A stretch of DNA of 13,979 nt from CAZIUL01 sp964542475 (GTDB lineage Bacteria > Planctomycetota > B15-G4 > CAYZWU01). This document shows, piece by piece, positions 5,843-13,578 of the stretch (position 1 is its first letter; every line of letters starts with the position of its first letter). Made by a program: the position numbers and the translations under genes. The notes under the pieces were generated by a model. The model was given only the letters and a program-made list of their open reading frames with translations, was not told the origin of the DNA and searched no databases. The DNA is taken from contig CAZIUL010000089.1 in assembly GCA_964542475.1 (NCBI GenBank), positions 1 to 13,979 of the forward strand. Reading direction: 5' to 3'.

Positions 5843-7099
5843 ATGAAACCTGCACAGACGGATAGCAAAACCTACACAAGCGTGCTCAAATTCGGGGGGA
5901 CCTGCCTGCATCCTCCTGAGAACCGGCAGCAGGTGATCACGAGGATCATCAGCGAGAAAAAAAAAGGGAACCGGGTGGTGGCCGTGGTCTCTGCAATGGG
6001 CCGCCTTGGCGACCCATACGCAACGGACACGCTCGAGTCGATGCTGCCGGCACGATCCCTGGCCTTGAGCCGCGAGAGAGACGCGCTGCTTTGCTGCGGT
6101 GAGGGCATCTCATCCTCGATAGTGGCTGCGGAGTTATCCGCTGCCGGTCATCCGGCGGTGTCGTTGAGGGGTGCGCAGCTCGGGCTGTTCACCGACGAGA
6201 GCTTCGGCAACGCCAACATCCTGTCAATCGATCCCGCGATGATCGAAAAACAGCTCGACCGAGGCCTTGTTGTTGTCGCAGCCGGCTTTCAAGGCGTACG
6301 CAGGGACGGTTCCGTCACCACGCTCGGCAGGGGAGGAAGCGACACAACAGCCGTGGCTGTTGCAGCCGCGCTCGGCGTGAAGAAAGTTCTTTTCTTCAAG
6401 GACGTGGAAGGGATCTTCAACGCGGACCCGGACATTGTGCCGGCAGCCCGCCCTCTTTCCATGATCCCATATGACGAGGCGGCTCATATGGCGTACTCAG
6501 GAGCGAGGGTGCTTCATCCCAGGTCCGCTGACCTGGCAAAACAACACAGCGTTACAGCCGAAATCAGAAGCCTTTTTGAAGACAAACCGGGCACTGTCGT
6601 GTGCTCGAGCGAGGCTGTCCGTGAGTCAGATCCCGGCGGTGATGACATCTTTGCCGTGGCCTGTCTCGATAAAATAAGCCAGCTCATTGTTCAGCCAGGG
6701 CCGGACCAGGTTTTTCCCGCCTTTCCCATGCGCCTGTTCGAGATGCTCGCATCTGAAGGCATCAGCCTCGACATGATCAACGTTCTTGAAAAAGAGGTTC
6801 TTTTTACAACGGCATCAGAAGAGATCTCTCGCGCGGCCGACATTGCTGCGCAGGCTGGATGCAAGGTGGCGGAGATAAAAAAGGGCTGCGCCAAGGTTTC
6901 GCTTCTCGGCGGCGGGATCCACGGAAAGCCCGGGATAATGTCCCTCATACTCCAGGCGCTTGCTGAAAAGGGTGTTCGGGTGTTCCAGTCCGTGGACACC
7001 TACACCGTGATCTCAGTTCTGGTTGAGGAAAACACCATGCAGTCCGCTGCCCGGGCGCTTCACGAGGCGTTCGGCCTGGGGCGGGAGAAGCAGGGATAG
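5843..7099 (+). CDS. lysC: Aspartate kinase, DapG-like single-chain type with two ACT domains
   Basis: It phosphorylates L-aspartate with ATP, the first step of the aspartate pathway. The kinase domain (about 10-250) shows KFGGTC (16-21; the last residue is usually Ser), SAMGRLGDPYATDTL (50-64), a GEGISSS loop (87-92), TLGRGGSDTTA (160-170) and ARVLHPRSAD. Two ACT regulatory domains follow: about 270-340 (ACLDKISQLIV...) and about 350-415 (SLLGGGIHGKPGIM...QSVDTYTVISVLV). The GDPYATDTL segment and the QSVDTYT end resemble Bacillus DapG, the diaminopimelate-inhibited aspartokinase, from memory; it also lies next to asd there. Diaminopimelate feedback is therefore plausible but unproven. ATG 5843 comes one base after the asd stop, with no strong ribosome binding site of its own, which fits coupling. 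Length, 418, fits the alpha-type aspartokinases. Confidence 0.93.
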   Translation: MKPAQTDSKTYTSVLKFGGTCLHPPENRQQVITRIISEKKKGNRVVAVVSAMGRLGDPYATDTLESMLPARSLALSRERDALLCCGEGISSSIVAAELSAAGHPAVSLRGAQLGLFTDESFGNANILSIDPAMIEKQLDRGLVVVAAGFQGVRRDGSVTTLGRGGSDTTAVAVAAALGVKKVLFFKDVEGIFNADPDIVPAARPLSMIPYDEAAHMAYSGARVLHPRSADLAKQHSVTAEIRSLFEDKPGTVVCSSEAVRESDPGGDDIFAVACLDKISQLIVQPGPDQVFPAFPMRLFEMLASEGISLDMINVLEKEVLFTTASEEISRAADIAAQAGCKVAEIKKGCAKVSLLGGGIHGKPGIMSLILQALAEKGVRVFQSVDTYTVISVLVEENTMQSAARALHEAFGLGREKQG

Positions 7100-7191
7100 G
7101 GGAGAAGGTGTTCGGTGTTCGAGAAAGAAAAAATACGTAGACGCAGGACGTGGACGGCCACGTCACCGTTCTCCCGCTTCTCCCCGTTTTT
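7099..7191 (+). terminator. Candidate intrinsic terminator after the aspartokinase gene
   Basis: GGGGAGAAG (7099-7107) can pair with CTTCTCCCC (7177-7185), followed by G and five T (7187-7191). Between them sits a second perfect hairpin, GACGTGG / CCACGTC (7147-7153 and 7158-7164, loop ACGG). The loop between the outer arms is long (69 bases), which makes this a weaker candidate than a compact hairpin. A competing pairing is described in the findings. Confidence 0.4.
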
Positions 7192-7279
7192 CCTTCAGAA
7201 TCCGTCCCATTCAGGCCGATAAAAAACACAAACCAGGAAATGACTAACCGACTTTCATTCTCCTGAACAGATGAACCAT

Positions 7280-7304
7280 TCACACAGGGATTCATTCCGT
7301 GTGA
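7280..7304 (+). promoter_or_regulatory. Hairpin in the leader of the HDOD-GGDEF gene
   Basis: TCACAC (7280-7285) and GTGTGA (7299-7304) form an inverted repeat around GGATTCATTCC-like sequence, 34 bases before the start codon. It could be an operator half-site pair or a leader hairpin. No clear promoter hexamers were found around it. Confidence 0.25.
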
Positions 7305-7338
7305 GAAACAACCGCCATCATCCAAGGAGCCGATTGCA

Positions 7339-9282
7339 ATGATCGAACAAATAAAAGAGATACCCAGGCTGCCGCAAATATCCATGGAACTGATCCGCCA
7401 GTCGTTCTGTGAAGAGCCTGACATCCAGAAGATCACTTCACTGGTTCAAAAGGACCCCACACTCACGGCAAAGCTCTTCCAGACCGTGAACTCGGCCGCC
7501 TTCGGCCTAAGGTCGGAGGTTAAAAGCGTACAGCAAGCCATCTCCATAATCGGCCTTGATGCGCTCCGGTCCAGCGTGGTTTCACTCGCTCTCGGTGATT
7601 ACTTCATCAACAGCTCGTTCGGCAACGCCCTTGACCCAAAAAAGTTCACGACGCACTCTCTCGCCACCGCGGTGATCATGCAAAAAATCGCTGAACATTT
7701 GAAAGTGAAAGGGGCGGACAACCTCTACCTGATAGGTCTGCTTCATGACCTTGGAAAGCTGGTGCTCGATATTCTCCCTACCGGAGAATATAGCGAAGTC
7801 ATCTGGCATGTGGAAGGGGGCACAAGTTACGAAGAGGCTGAAAAAAAGATCTTCGGCATGGACAACCGGGAAGTATGGAAGGAGCTTGCAACAAGCTGGA
7901 ACTTCCCGATCGAGATCACAAATTTGTACGAGGGGACTCTGGACGAAAGTTCCAAAACAAAGACGCGAGCGCTCATCCAAACGGCATCAAGCATGGCTGA
8001 CACGCTCGGATACAGCTTCACTAACCCGGCATACAGGGATCCTTCCGAAGAAGCCGGGGCTTTTTCCACCATGAATGACGAGGTGATGGTTGAGATAGGA
8101 AAGTCGGCAGAAACCGAAGTGGGCGCCCTTTGCGAGGTGCTGAACCTGCCCACGCCGGACAGCGATCAGGTCAAAAACACTCTCTTGCGCATCAGCCGCC
8201 AGCTCTCGACAACCAACACAAAGTACATAAAGATCCGCAACGAGCTCGAGCTCCGTGTTGAGACGCTGGAGAACCTCACAAAGGTGTTCACAGGCATCAT
8301 CAGGACAGTTGACGGAGAATCACTGTCGTTCTCCGTGATAGAGGCCTTGATCGATGGTTTCAACCTTGACAGCGCACTCATGCTGGTCAAGGACTGCTCG
8401 GGCGGGATCAGCGGTTACGTGGCCAGGAACGATAAAATCGGGGATGCCGACATCGAGCAGGTGCGGGTTGAGAGGAGTCAGATCTCCTCGGAAATGGAAT
8501 CGAGCATCGAAAACAGCGTGCCTGTAAAAATGATTGACGCCGGTGAAAAAGATGTTCTCGTGAAGCTTCTCGGCGATGCACCGCTTGCCTGGTTTGCCCC
8601 GATCTACGTCAAAAAACGTTTCATGGCAGTGATCGGTATGGGAGTCAGGGATGAAAACAACAAAATGGTACAGGCCGATGACTTCAAAAAAATCATCGAA
8701 ATCATTTCCGGGGAGATAGGGCTTTCCATGGACAATACCAGGCTGTACAAACGAATGAGGAGAGAGGCCAGGGTTGACGCCTTGACGAACATTTTCAACC
8801 GCCGCACCATCATGAAAGTGCTTGCTTCGGAGTTCGCAAGGTTCAAGCGGAAGCCGACACCCTTCTCGCTGGCGATCTTCGACGTGGATAACTTCAAGTC
8901 GATAAACGACACCCGCGGCCACCAGGCAGGAGACGAGTTCCTTGTGAGCGTGTCCAAGATCCTCAGGGCAGGGATGCGTGATTCGGATCACATAGGACGC
9001 TACGGGGGAGATGAGTTCATCGCCGTTTTCCCGGACACCGAACCCGGTGACGCAAAAATAGTGGTGGAAAGAATTAGGGAAAAGATTCTCGATTACTGCA
9101 AGAGTTTCGAGGGACCGGACCTCGCCAAGAAGCTATCAGTTAGCATAGGTGTAGCCGGAGCAAACGAAAGCACAAGCGGGGGCGAAGAGCTCCTCAAAGA
9201 CGCGGATGAAGCGCTTTACATGGCAAAGGAGCTCGGGCGCGACAGGTGCGTGGTTTTCGAGGAAGCTATGGCCGTAAAATAA
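7339..9282 (+). CDS. HDOD domain - GAF-like - GGDEF diguanylate cyclase
   Basis: This is a cytosolic signalling protein likely to make cyclic di-GMP from two GTP. An HDOD domain occupies about residues 5-205 (IPRLPQI, then LVQKDPTLTAKLFQTVNSAAFG). It keeps an HD pair in GLLHDLGK (His136-Asp137), whereas many HDOD domains have lost it. Residues about 310-470 look like a GAF-type sensor (FTGIIRTVDGESLSFSVIEALIDGF...), joined by a short helix (TRLYKRMRREARVDALTNIFNRR) to a GGDEF domain (about 475-640). The active site is intact: Asp515 in FDVDNFKSIND and GGDEF at 556-560. An RxxD inhibitory site (RDSD, 547-550) lies five residues upstream, so product inhibition is expected. No membrane segment is seen. 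AAGGAG at 7324-7329, nine bases before ATG 7339, is the best ribosome binding site in this part of the window. The gene looks like its own transcription unit between two biosynthetic clusters. Confidence 0.92.
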   Translation: MIEQIKEIPRLPQISMELIRQSFCEEPDIQKITSLVQKDPTLTAKLFQTVNSAAFGLRSEVKSVQQAISIIGLDALRSSVVSLALGDYFINSSFGNALDPKKFTTHSLATAVIMQKIAEHLKVKGADNLYLIGLLHDLGKLVLDILPTGEYSEVIWHVEGGTSYEEAEKKIFGMDNREVWKELATSWNFPIEITNLYEGTLDESSKTKTRALIQTASSMADTLGYSFTNPAYRDPSEEAGAFSTMNDEVMVEIGKSAETEVGALCEVLNLPTPDSDQVKNTLLRISRQLSTTNTKYIKIRNELELRVETLENLTKVFTGIIRTVDGESLSFSVIEALIDGFNLDSALMLVKDCSGGISGYVARNDKIGDADIEQVRVERSQISSEMESSIENSVPVKMIDAGEKDVLVKLLGDAPLAWFAPIYVKKRFMAVIGMGVRDENNKMVQADDFKKIIEIISGEIGLSMDNTRLYKRMRREARVDALTNIFNRRTIMKVLASEFARFKRKPTPFSLAIFDVDNFKSINDTRGHQAGDEFLVSVSKILRAGMRDSDHIGRYGGDEFIAVFPDTEPGDAKIVVERIREKILDYCKSFEGPDLAKKLSVSIGVAGANESTSGGEELLKDADEALYMAKELGRDRCVVFEEAMAVK

Positions 9283-9302
9283 CAGCGTTCACAAAAAAAC
9301 CT

Positions 9303-9331
9303 TTAAAAGGGACAGCAGCCTGTTTCATAAT
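9303..9331 (+). promoter_or_regulatory. Possible promoter for the aro cluster, overlapping the terminator
   Basis: TTAAAA (9303-9308), a 17-base spacer and CATAAT (9326-9331, one mismatch to TATAAT) resemble a sigma-70 promoter. Transcription would start near 9338, about 29 bases before the aroB start. It overlaps the terminator hairpin. This is pattern matching only. Confidence 0.25.
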
Positions 9332-9349
9332 CATGCTGTTGTCTTTTTT
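9311..9349 (+). terminator. Intrinsic terminator after the HDOD-GGDEF gene
   Basis: GACAGCAGC (9311-9319) pairs with GCTGTTGTC (9335-9343) over nine positions with one G-U pair, and is followed directly by TTTTTT (9344-9349). It lies about 30 bases after the stop codon and separates this gene from the aro cluster. Confidence 0.75.
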
Positions 9350-9366
9350 ATTATGGAGCGGTTTCC

Positions 9367-10467
9367 ATGAATACCACCCCTTTCGTAATCCAGCCGCCGG
9401 GCGTTAACCCGTACCCCATGCATTCCGGAAACGGCGCGTGGAAGGGGCTGAGCAGCTTCATACCTCAGGGTACGGCTTCAGCCGTACTCATCAGCGACGA
9501 AAACGTGGATGGGCTCTACGGAGATAAGGTCGCCCGGATCCTCGAACGCGTGGTCCCGGTAGAGAGGATCTGCTTTCCGCCAGGGGAGGCGAGCAAGAGC
9601 CGCCGCTGGAAAGCGCGGATCGAGGACGCCATGCTGCAGCAGGGGCTCGGAAGGGACAGCCTTGTTGTAGCGCTTGGAGGCGGTGTGACCATGGATATCG
9701 CGGGTTTCGTGGCTGCAACCTACATGCGCGGCATCCCCTTGATACTGCTGCCTACCAGCCTGCTCGCTATGGTGGACGCGGCGATCGGCGGAAAAACAGG
9801 AGTGAACACCGGCTATGGGAAAAACCTCATTGGCGCGTTTCATCATCCGGCAGCCGTGCTCTCGGATCTGTCAAGCCTGTCAACGCTTCCCGAAGAGGAG
9901 CTCCTCAACGGCTGGGCGGAGACGGCCAAGGCCGGAATCGTTGGCAACAAAGCGCTTTTTCTCGACATGTCCGAAGCGGGTTTTTGTCATCCCCTTCCCC
10001 AGGACCGTGCCGCTGATCTGATCTCCCGCGCAGCCTCGGTAAAGATCACGATCGTCGAACATGATCCCCAAGAAAAAGGGCTTCGCAACGTGCTCAACTT
10101 CGGGCACACCGTCGGGCATGCGTTTGAAAAGGTTTCGGGCTTTTCGATGGGCCACGGCCGCGCTGTTGCTGCGGGCATGCACATCGAGACAGAGCTCGCG
10201 AAACAGACGAACGTGCTCAATTCAAAAGAGTGCGCCGTCATCAGGGACGGGCTCTCGAAGATGGGCCTTCATCTGGAGATTCCGGCAGGAACCGATTGTG
10301 CATCCGTGGTTGAAGCGCTGACATGGGACAAGAAAAAAAGATCGGGAGAAGTTCGCTTCGCCCTTCCCGAATCGCTCGGCACGATGTCGCCGGGTCCGGA
10401 CGGAAGCTATACAGTCCCTGTTGATCGCGAAACGGTAAAAAGCGTGCTCGAAGAGGCAATGGCATGA
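9367..10467 (+). CDS. aroB: 3-dehydroquinate synthase
   Basis: It converts DAHP to 3-dehydroquinate with NAD and a divalent metal, step 2 of the shikimate pathway, in the cytosol. The NAD-binding segment is GGGVTMDIAGFVAATYMRG (104-122); most homologues have a Gly-Asp pair where this has Met-Asp. It is followed by LPTSLLAMVDAAIGGKTGVN (128-147) and GKNLIGAFHHP (151-161). The metal ligands expected for the family are in place: Glu185 in NGWAETAK, His247 in NFGHTVGH and His263 in MGHGRAVAAGM. Length, 366, is standard. ATG 9367 has GGAG (9355-9358) eight bases upstream. The gene opens the aro cluster just behind a terminator, and its stop overlaps the ATG of the next gene (ATGA at 10464-10467). 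Confidence 0.96.
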   Translation: MNTTPFVIQPPGVNPYPMHSGNGAWKGLSSFIPQGTASAVLISDENVDGLYGDKVARILERVVPVERICFPPGEASKSRRWKARIEDAMLQQGLGRDSLVVALGGGVTMDIAGFVAATYMRGIPLILLPTSLLAMVDAAIGGKTGVNTGYGKNLIGAFHHPAAVLSDLSSLSTLPEEELLNGWAETAKAGIVGNKALFLDMSEAGFCHPLPQDRAADLISRAASVKITIVEHDPQEKGLRNVLNFGHTVGHAFEKVSGFSMGHGRAVAAGMHIETELAKQTNVLNSKECAVIRDGLSKMGLHLEIPAGTDCASVVEALTWDKKKRSGEVRFALPESLGTMSPGPDGSYTVPVDRETVKSVLEEAMA

Positions 10468-11987
10468 TCTGCGTCACAGGCGTTGAAAACGATCTGTCAG
10501 AGCTCGTTCGCAGGCTCGAACGGTTCAGGGACCACCCTCTCCAGGAGATCAGGCTGGACGCGCTCCAAGGCGGGATTCCTCCGGCGTCAGCCCTTCCCCT
10601 GCCACCTGAAAAAATCGTTGTGGCCTGCCGCCGCCGATCGGACGGTGGCCTCTTCGACGGGGATGAATCCAGCCGAATCGAACGCATAAAGGGAGCGCTC
10701 GAATGGAACCCCGCCTGGGTCGACCTGGAAGCGGACGCGGCCGAGGAAACAACAGGCGCATTGATCGAAAAGGCAAGAGCGCGCGGCACAAAGATCCTGC
10801 GCTCGCTGCACAGGCTGTCTGATGCCGGGCCCGGCTCGATCACCCGAGATCTCGCGCTGCTTTCCGGTACATACGGCCACGGAATCAAGCTCGCAACGCA
10901 GGTGGATGACATGATCCGCCTGGCGGAGATGCTGCAAGCCCCGCGCTCGAGAACCCTTATCCTTGTTGGCATGGGTCCCGCCGGTGTTCTGTCGAGGGCG
11001 CTTAGCCGCCGCTTCAAGAGCGACTGGACTTACGTGACCGCGACCCCCTGGCCGGATCCCAATGCGTTCGTACCCGGCATGGGCACCGGTCTCGCCCGGA
11101 GCATGCCTGTAAAAGCCGGCAGCCGGCTTTTCGCACTCCTTGGAAACGCTTCCATCGCCGCATCCCCGGGGCCTGCCGTGTACAACCGCCTGTTCGAGGA
11201 AAAAGCGTTCGATGCCGTTTATCTGCCGGCTGTGACCGAGCACGCGGAAGCGGCGTTCAGCCTGTTGTGCGACCTCGGGCTCTGCGGTGCGAGCGTGACC
11301 ATACCACACAAGAGGGCGGCGGCCGAACTCGCGTCAAAGCTCGGGTATTCGGCTGCGGCATGCGACTCGGTGAACACCCTGTACGCCTCAACCGATGGAA
11401 AGTGGCACGGGGAGAACACCGATATCCCGGCGGTGCAGGCTGTGGCCCAAAGGCTCGCCGTGAAACCGCTCAAAACCGCGGCGGTTCTCGGCACGGGCGG
11501 ATTTGCCAGGGCCTGCGCGCTAGCAATGAAGCAAAAAGGGATGACTGTCACCATGTTAGGACGCACAATCCTGCCCGAAGACGGATGCTGGGACGCCTCG
11601 TTGGAGCTCAACGCTCTCCCGATGGTCGAGTTCGACATCCTGATCAACGCCACACCGATCGGAGGAAGGGCCGGGGACGAAACCATTGTTCCCGAAAATC
11701 TCTCTCTAAAAGGCAAGGTTGTGATCGACTCGGTGCTCTCCCGGGCACCCACGAAGCTCGTCGAGCGTGCACGTGCGGATGGAGGATACGCAGCCGAAGG
11801 CGTTGAGGTCTGGGCGGAACAGGGCGCCAGGCAGCTCGCTCTTTTCAACGGCCCGAAGGTCGACCCCGAGGAGCTTTGCAGACTGGCGAAAAACACACGT
11901 GCGGATGGTTCATGGAATCCGGCTCCTGCGGATGATCCGCGTGCAAGGCCGGGCGGCAGCAGCATTGGTGAAGGGAACACAAAATGA
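10464..11987 (+). CDS. aroDE: Fused type I 3-dehydroquinate dehydratase / shikimate dehydrogenase
   Basis: This bifunctional protein carries shikimate steps 3 and 4. Residues 1-215 are a type I dehydratase: EIRLDAL (28-34), ACRRRSDGGLF, WVDLEAD, His116 in SLHRLSD (acid/base), Lys142 in GIKLATQ (Schiff base) and Arg178 in GVLSRAL. Residues about 222-475 are a shikimate dehydrogenase: Lys283 in SVTIPHK, Asn304 in DSVNTL, Asp320 in GENTD (catalytic Lys and Asp present), NADP loop VLGTGGFAR (341-349) and Gln453 in WAEQGARQ. Two motifs deviate near the domain junction. The dehydratase lid SAPGQ is FVPGM (202-206), and the shikimate-carboxylate motif HSxSPxxHN is AASPGPAVYN (232-241). A Gly/Pro/Ala-rich tail of about 30 residues follows. 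The start overlaps aroB by 4 bases and the end overlaps aroK by 4 bases. Such fusions are known in plants, Chlamydiae and some other bacteria. Confidence 0.92.
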   Translation: MICVTGVENDLSELVRRLERFRDHPLQEIRLDALQGGIPPASALPLPPEKIVVACRRRSDGGLFDGDESSRIERIKGALEWNPAWVDLEADAAEETTGALIEKARARGTKILRSLHRLSDAGPGSITRDLALLSGTYGHGIKLATQVDDMIRLAEMLQAPRSRTLILVGMGPAGVLSRALSRRFKSDWTYVTATPWPDPNAFVPGMGTGLARSMPVKAGSRLFALLGNASIAASPGPAVYNRLFEEKAFDAVYLPAVTEHAEAAFSLLCDLGLCGASVTIPHKRAAAELASKLGYSAAACDSVNTLYASTDGKWHGENTDIPAVQAVAQRLAVKPLKTAAVLGTGGFARACALAMKQKGMTVTMLGRTILPEDGCWDASLELNALPMVEFDILINATPIGGRAGDETIVPENLSLKGKVVIDSVLSRAPTKLVERARADGGYAAEGVEVWAEQGARQLALFNGPKVDPEELCRLAKNTRADGSWNPAPADDPRARPGGSSIGEGNTK

Positions 11988-12526
11988 ACCTCGTGATCGT
12001 GGGGCAAAGGGCATCCGGAAAAACCTCCGCGGGAAAGGCCCTCGCAAGACGGGTAGGCGCTCCCTTCTTCGACACGGACGAGCAGGTGGAGCGTACAGTC
12101 GGCATGAAGATCCCCCGGATCTTCGAGGAGAGGGGCGAGGCGTTTTTCCGCGAAGCCGAACGCGAAGCTGTTTCGCTTGCGGCAAGCCTTGCGGATCATG
12201 TAATCGCCGCCGGAGGGGGAGCCCTGCTCGACGATGCCAACAAAGCGCTGCTATGTAAGGCGGGAACAGTGGTCTGGCTCGACTGCGGACCGGAAAGCCT
12301 GCTCGTGCGCCGCCAGGCCGAGGCAGAGGCGAGCGGCGCGGACCAGAGGCCCGCCCTAACAGGTGTAAAACTCGAAAACGAGATCAGGCTTCTCCATGAA
12401 CAAAGACGGCATCTCTATTCAAAAGCCTCTAACAAGAGGTTGGACACGGAAAAGATGAGCATTGAGGAGGTTGTTGATGAGCTCGAACGTGTTTGGCAAC
12501 AAGTTCCGCATGATGACATTCGGTGA
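11984..12526 (+). CDS. aroK: Shikimate kinase
   Basis: It phosphorylates shikimate at O3 with ATP, step 5 of the pathway. The Walker A loop is GQRASGKT (residues 7-14). The substrate Asp is Asp32 in FFDTDE, followed by the GMKIPRIFEERGEAFFREAE segment with Arg56. The Gly-rich substrate loop is AAGGGA (75-80), and the lid contains DQRPAL (Arg122). Arg141 lies in EQRRHLY. Length, 180, is normal for AroK. This set separates it from gluconate kinase and adenylate kinase. The ATG overlaps the aroDE stop (ATGA at 11984-11987), so translation is probably coupled. Its last ~50 bases overlap the start of aroC and contain the aroC ribosome binding site. Confidence 0.95.
   Translation: MNLVIVGQRASGKTSAGKALARRVGAPFFDTDEQVERTVGMKIPRIFEERGEAFFREAEREAVSLAASLADHVIAAGGGALLDDANKALLCKAGTVVWLDCGPESLLVRRQAEAEASGADQRPALTGVKLENEIRLLHEQRRHLYSKASNKRLDTEKMSIEEVVDELERVWQQVPHDDIR
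12464..12470 (+). promoter_or_regulatory. Ribosome binding site of aroC inside aroK
   Basis: GAGGAGG, six bases before ATG 12477, decides the aroC start. It lies inside the aroK coding sequence (codons for IEEVV), so ribosomes finishing aroK pass over it. Confidence 0.7.
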
Positions 12527-13535
12527 ATCACACGGGCCTGCCGTGGGAGTGGTCATCGACGGGATCAGGCCCGGCATTGCCTTGGACTGCGCAGCGGTCC
12601 AGACCGAACTCGACAGAAGGCGGCCGGGCGGGGACGCCAGGGGATCGAGGCGGGACGAACCTGACCGGGTGGAAATACTCTCCGGGCTCTTTGAGGGGCG
12701 TACCACGGGCCACCCGATAGCAATGATCATCCGCAACTGCGATGCCCGGCCGGAGGATTACGAAGCGCTCAAAACGCTGTTCAGGCCGGGGCATGCGGAT
12801 ATGACATGGTTCATGAAGTACGGGATCCACGACTTCCGGGGCGGGGGAAGGTCATCGGGCAGGGAGACCGCGGCAAGGGTGGCGGCAGGAGCTGTGGCGC
12901 GAAAGGTTCTTGACAGCGAGGGCGTTAAAATCAGCGCCTGGGTGGAGGCCGTTGGAAAGGTTCGCGCCGAGCGGTTCGACAAGGGATTCATCCGGAAGAA
13001 CCCTCTCTTCTGCGCGGATCCGTCGCGTCTCGCCGAGATGACGCGTGAAATCAACGAGGCTGAAAAGGCGGGGGACAGCGTGGGCGGTATTGTTTCCGTT
13101 TTGTGCGAAAAGGTGCCGGCGGGCTGGGGGGATCCTGTCTTTGGAAAGCTTGACGCGGGCCTCGCAGCGGCAATGATGTCGATCGGCGGGGTCAAGGGGG
13201 TCGAGATCGGCGACGGATTCGAGTTATCCGGCATGCGCGCATCCGAGGCCAACGACCCCATCGGTCCTGGTTTCGAGCTCCTCTCCAACCGCTGCGGCGG
13301 TATACTCGGGGGCATCTCCACGGGGAGCCCCATCAGGATACGTCTCGCCGTGAAACCCACCCCAACAATCAGCACCCCGCAGCAAACCTGCGATCATGAG
13401 GGAAGGAAAGCTGAGATCTCCATGAAAGGCAGACACGACCCGTGCATCTGCCCGAGGCTCGTGCCTGTAGCGGAAGCGATGGCAGCCGTTGTCCTGGCCG
13501 ATGCCATGGAGAACCAGCGGCAGCTGAGAGAGTAG
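12477..13535 (+). CDS. aroC: Chorismate synthase
   Basis: It performs anti-elimination of phosphate from EPSP to give chorismate, using reduced FMN that is not consumed; it is the last common step to Phe, Tyr, Trp, folate and quinones. Signature segments are FGESHGPAVGVVIDGIRPG with catalytic His19, RRRPGGDARGSRRDEPD (47-63), RPGHADMTW with catalytic His106, FRGGGRSSGRETAARVAAGA (120-139) and RHDPCICPRLVPVAEAM (319-335). From ATG 12477 the protein has 352 residues, close to the family's usual size. This start is chosen because GAGGAGG (12464-12470) lies six bases upstream; a TTG at 12462 would add five residues. The gene overlaps aroK by 50 bases in another frame. aroA, needed to supply EPSP, is not in this window. 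Confidence 0.96.
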   Translation: MSSNVFGNKFRMMTFGESHGPAVGVVIDGIRPGIALDCAAVQTELDRRRPGGDARGSRRDEPDRVEILSGLFEGRTTGHPIAMIIRNCDARPEDYEALKTLFRPGHADMTWFMKYGIHDFRGGGRSSGRETAARVAAGAVARKVLDSEGVKISAWVEAVGKVRAERFDKGFIRKNPLFCADPSRLAEMTREINEAEKAGDSVGGIVSVLCEKVPAGWGDPVFGKLDAGLAAAMMSIGGVKGVEIGDGFELSGMRASEANDPIGPGFELLSNRCGGILGGISTGSPIRIRLAVKPTPTISTPQQTCDHEGRKAEISMKGRHDPCICPRLVPVAEAMAAVVLADAMENQRQLRE

Positions 13536-13578
13536 GATGTGTTCAGATGAACAGGAGCGCACCACGCCGTCAGCCGCC

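Noticed and set aside
10241..11017. Minus-strand open frame of 258 codons opposite aroB/aroDE
   Set aside because: It is Ser/Arg/Pro-rich, typical of an antisense frame in GC-rich coding sequence; the plus strand has clear AroB and AroD motifs.
11219..12199. Minus-strand open frame of 326 codons opposite aroDE/aroK
   Set aside because: It is antisense to well-supported genes, shows no domain, and its low-complexity Ser/Ala/Pro composition follows from the codon bias of the other strand.
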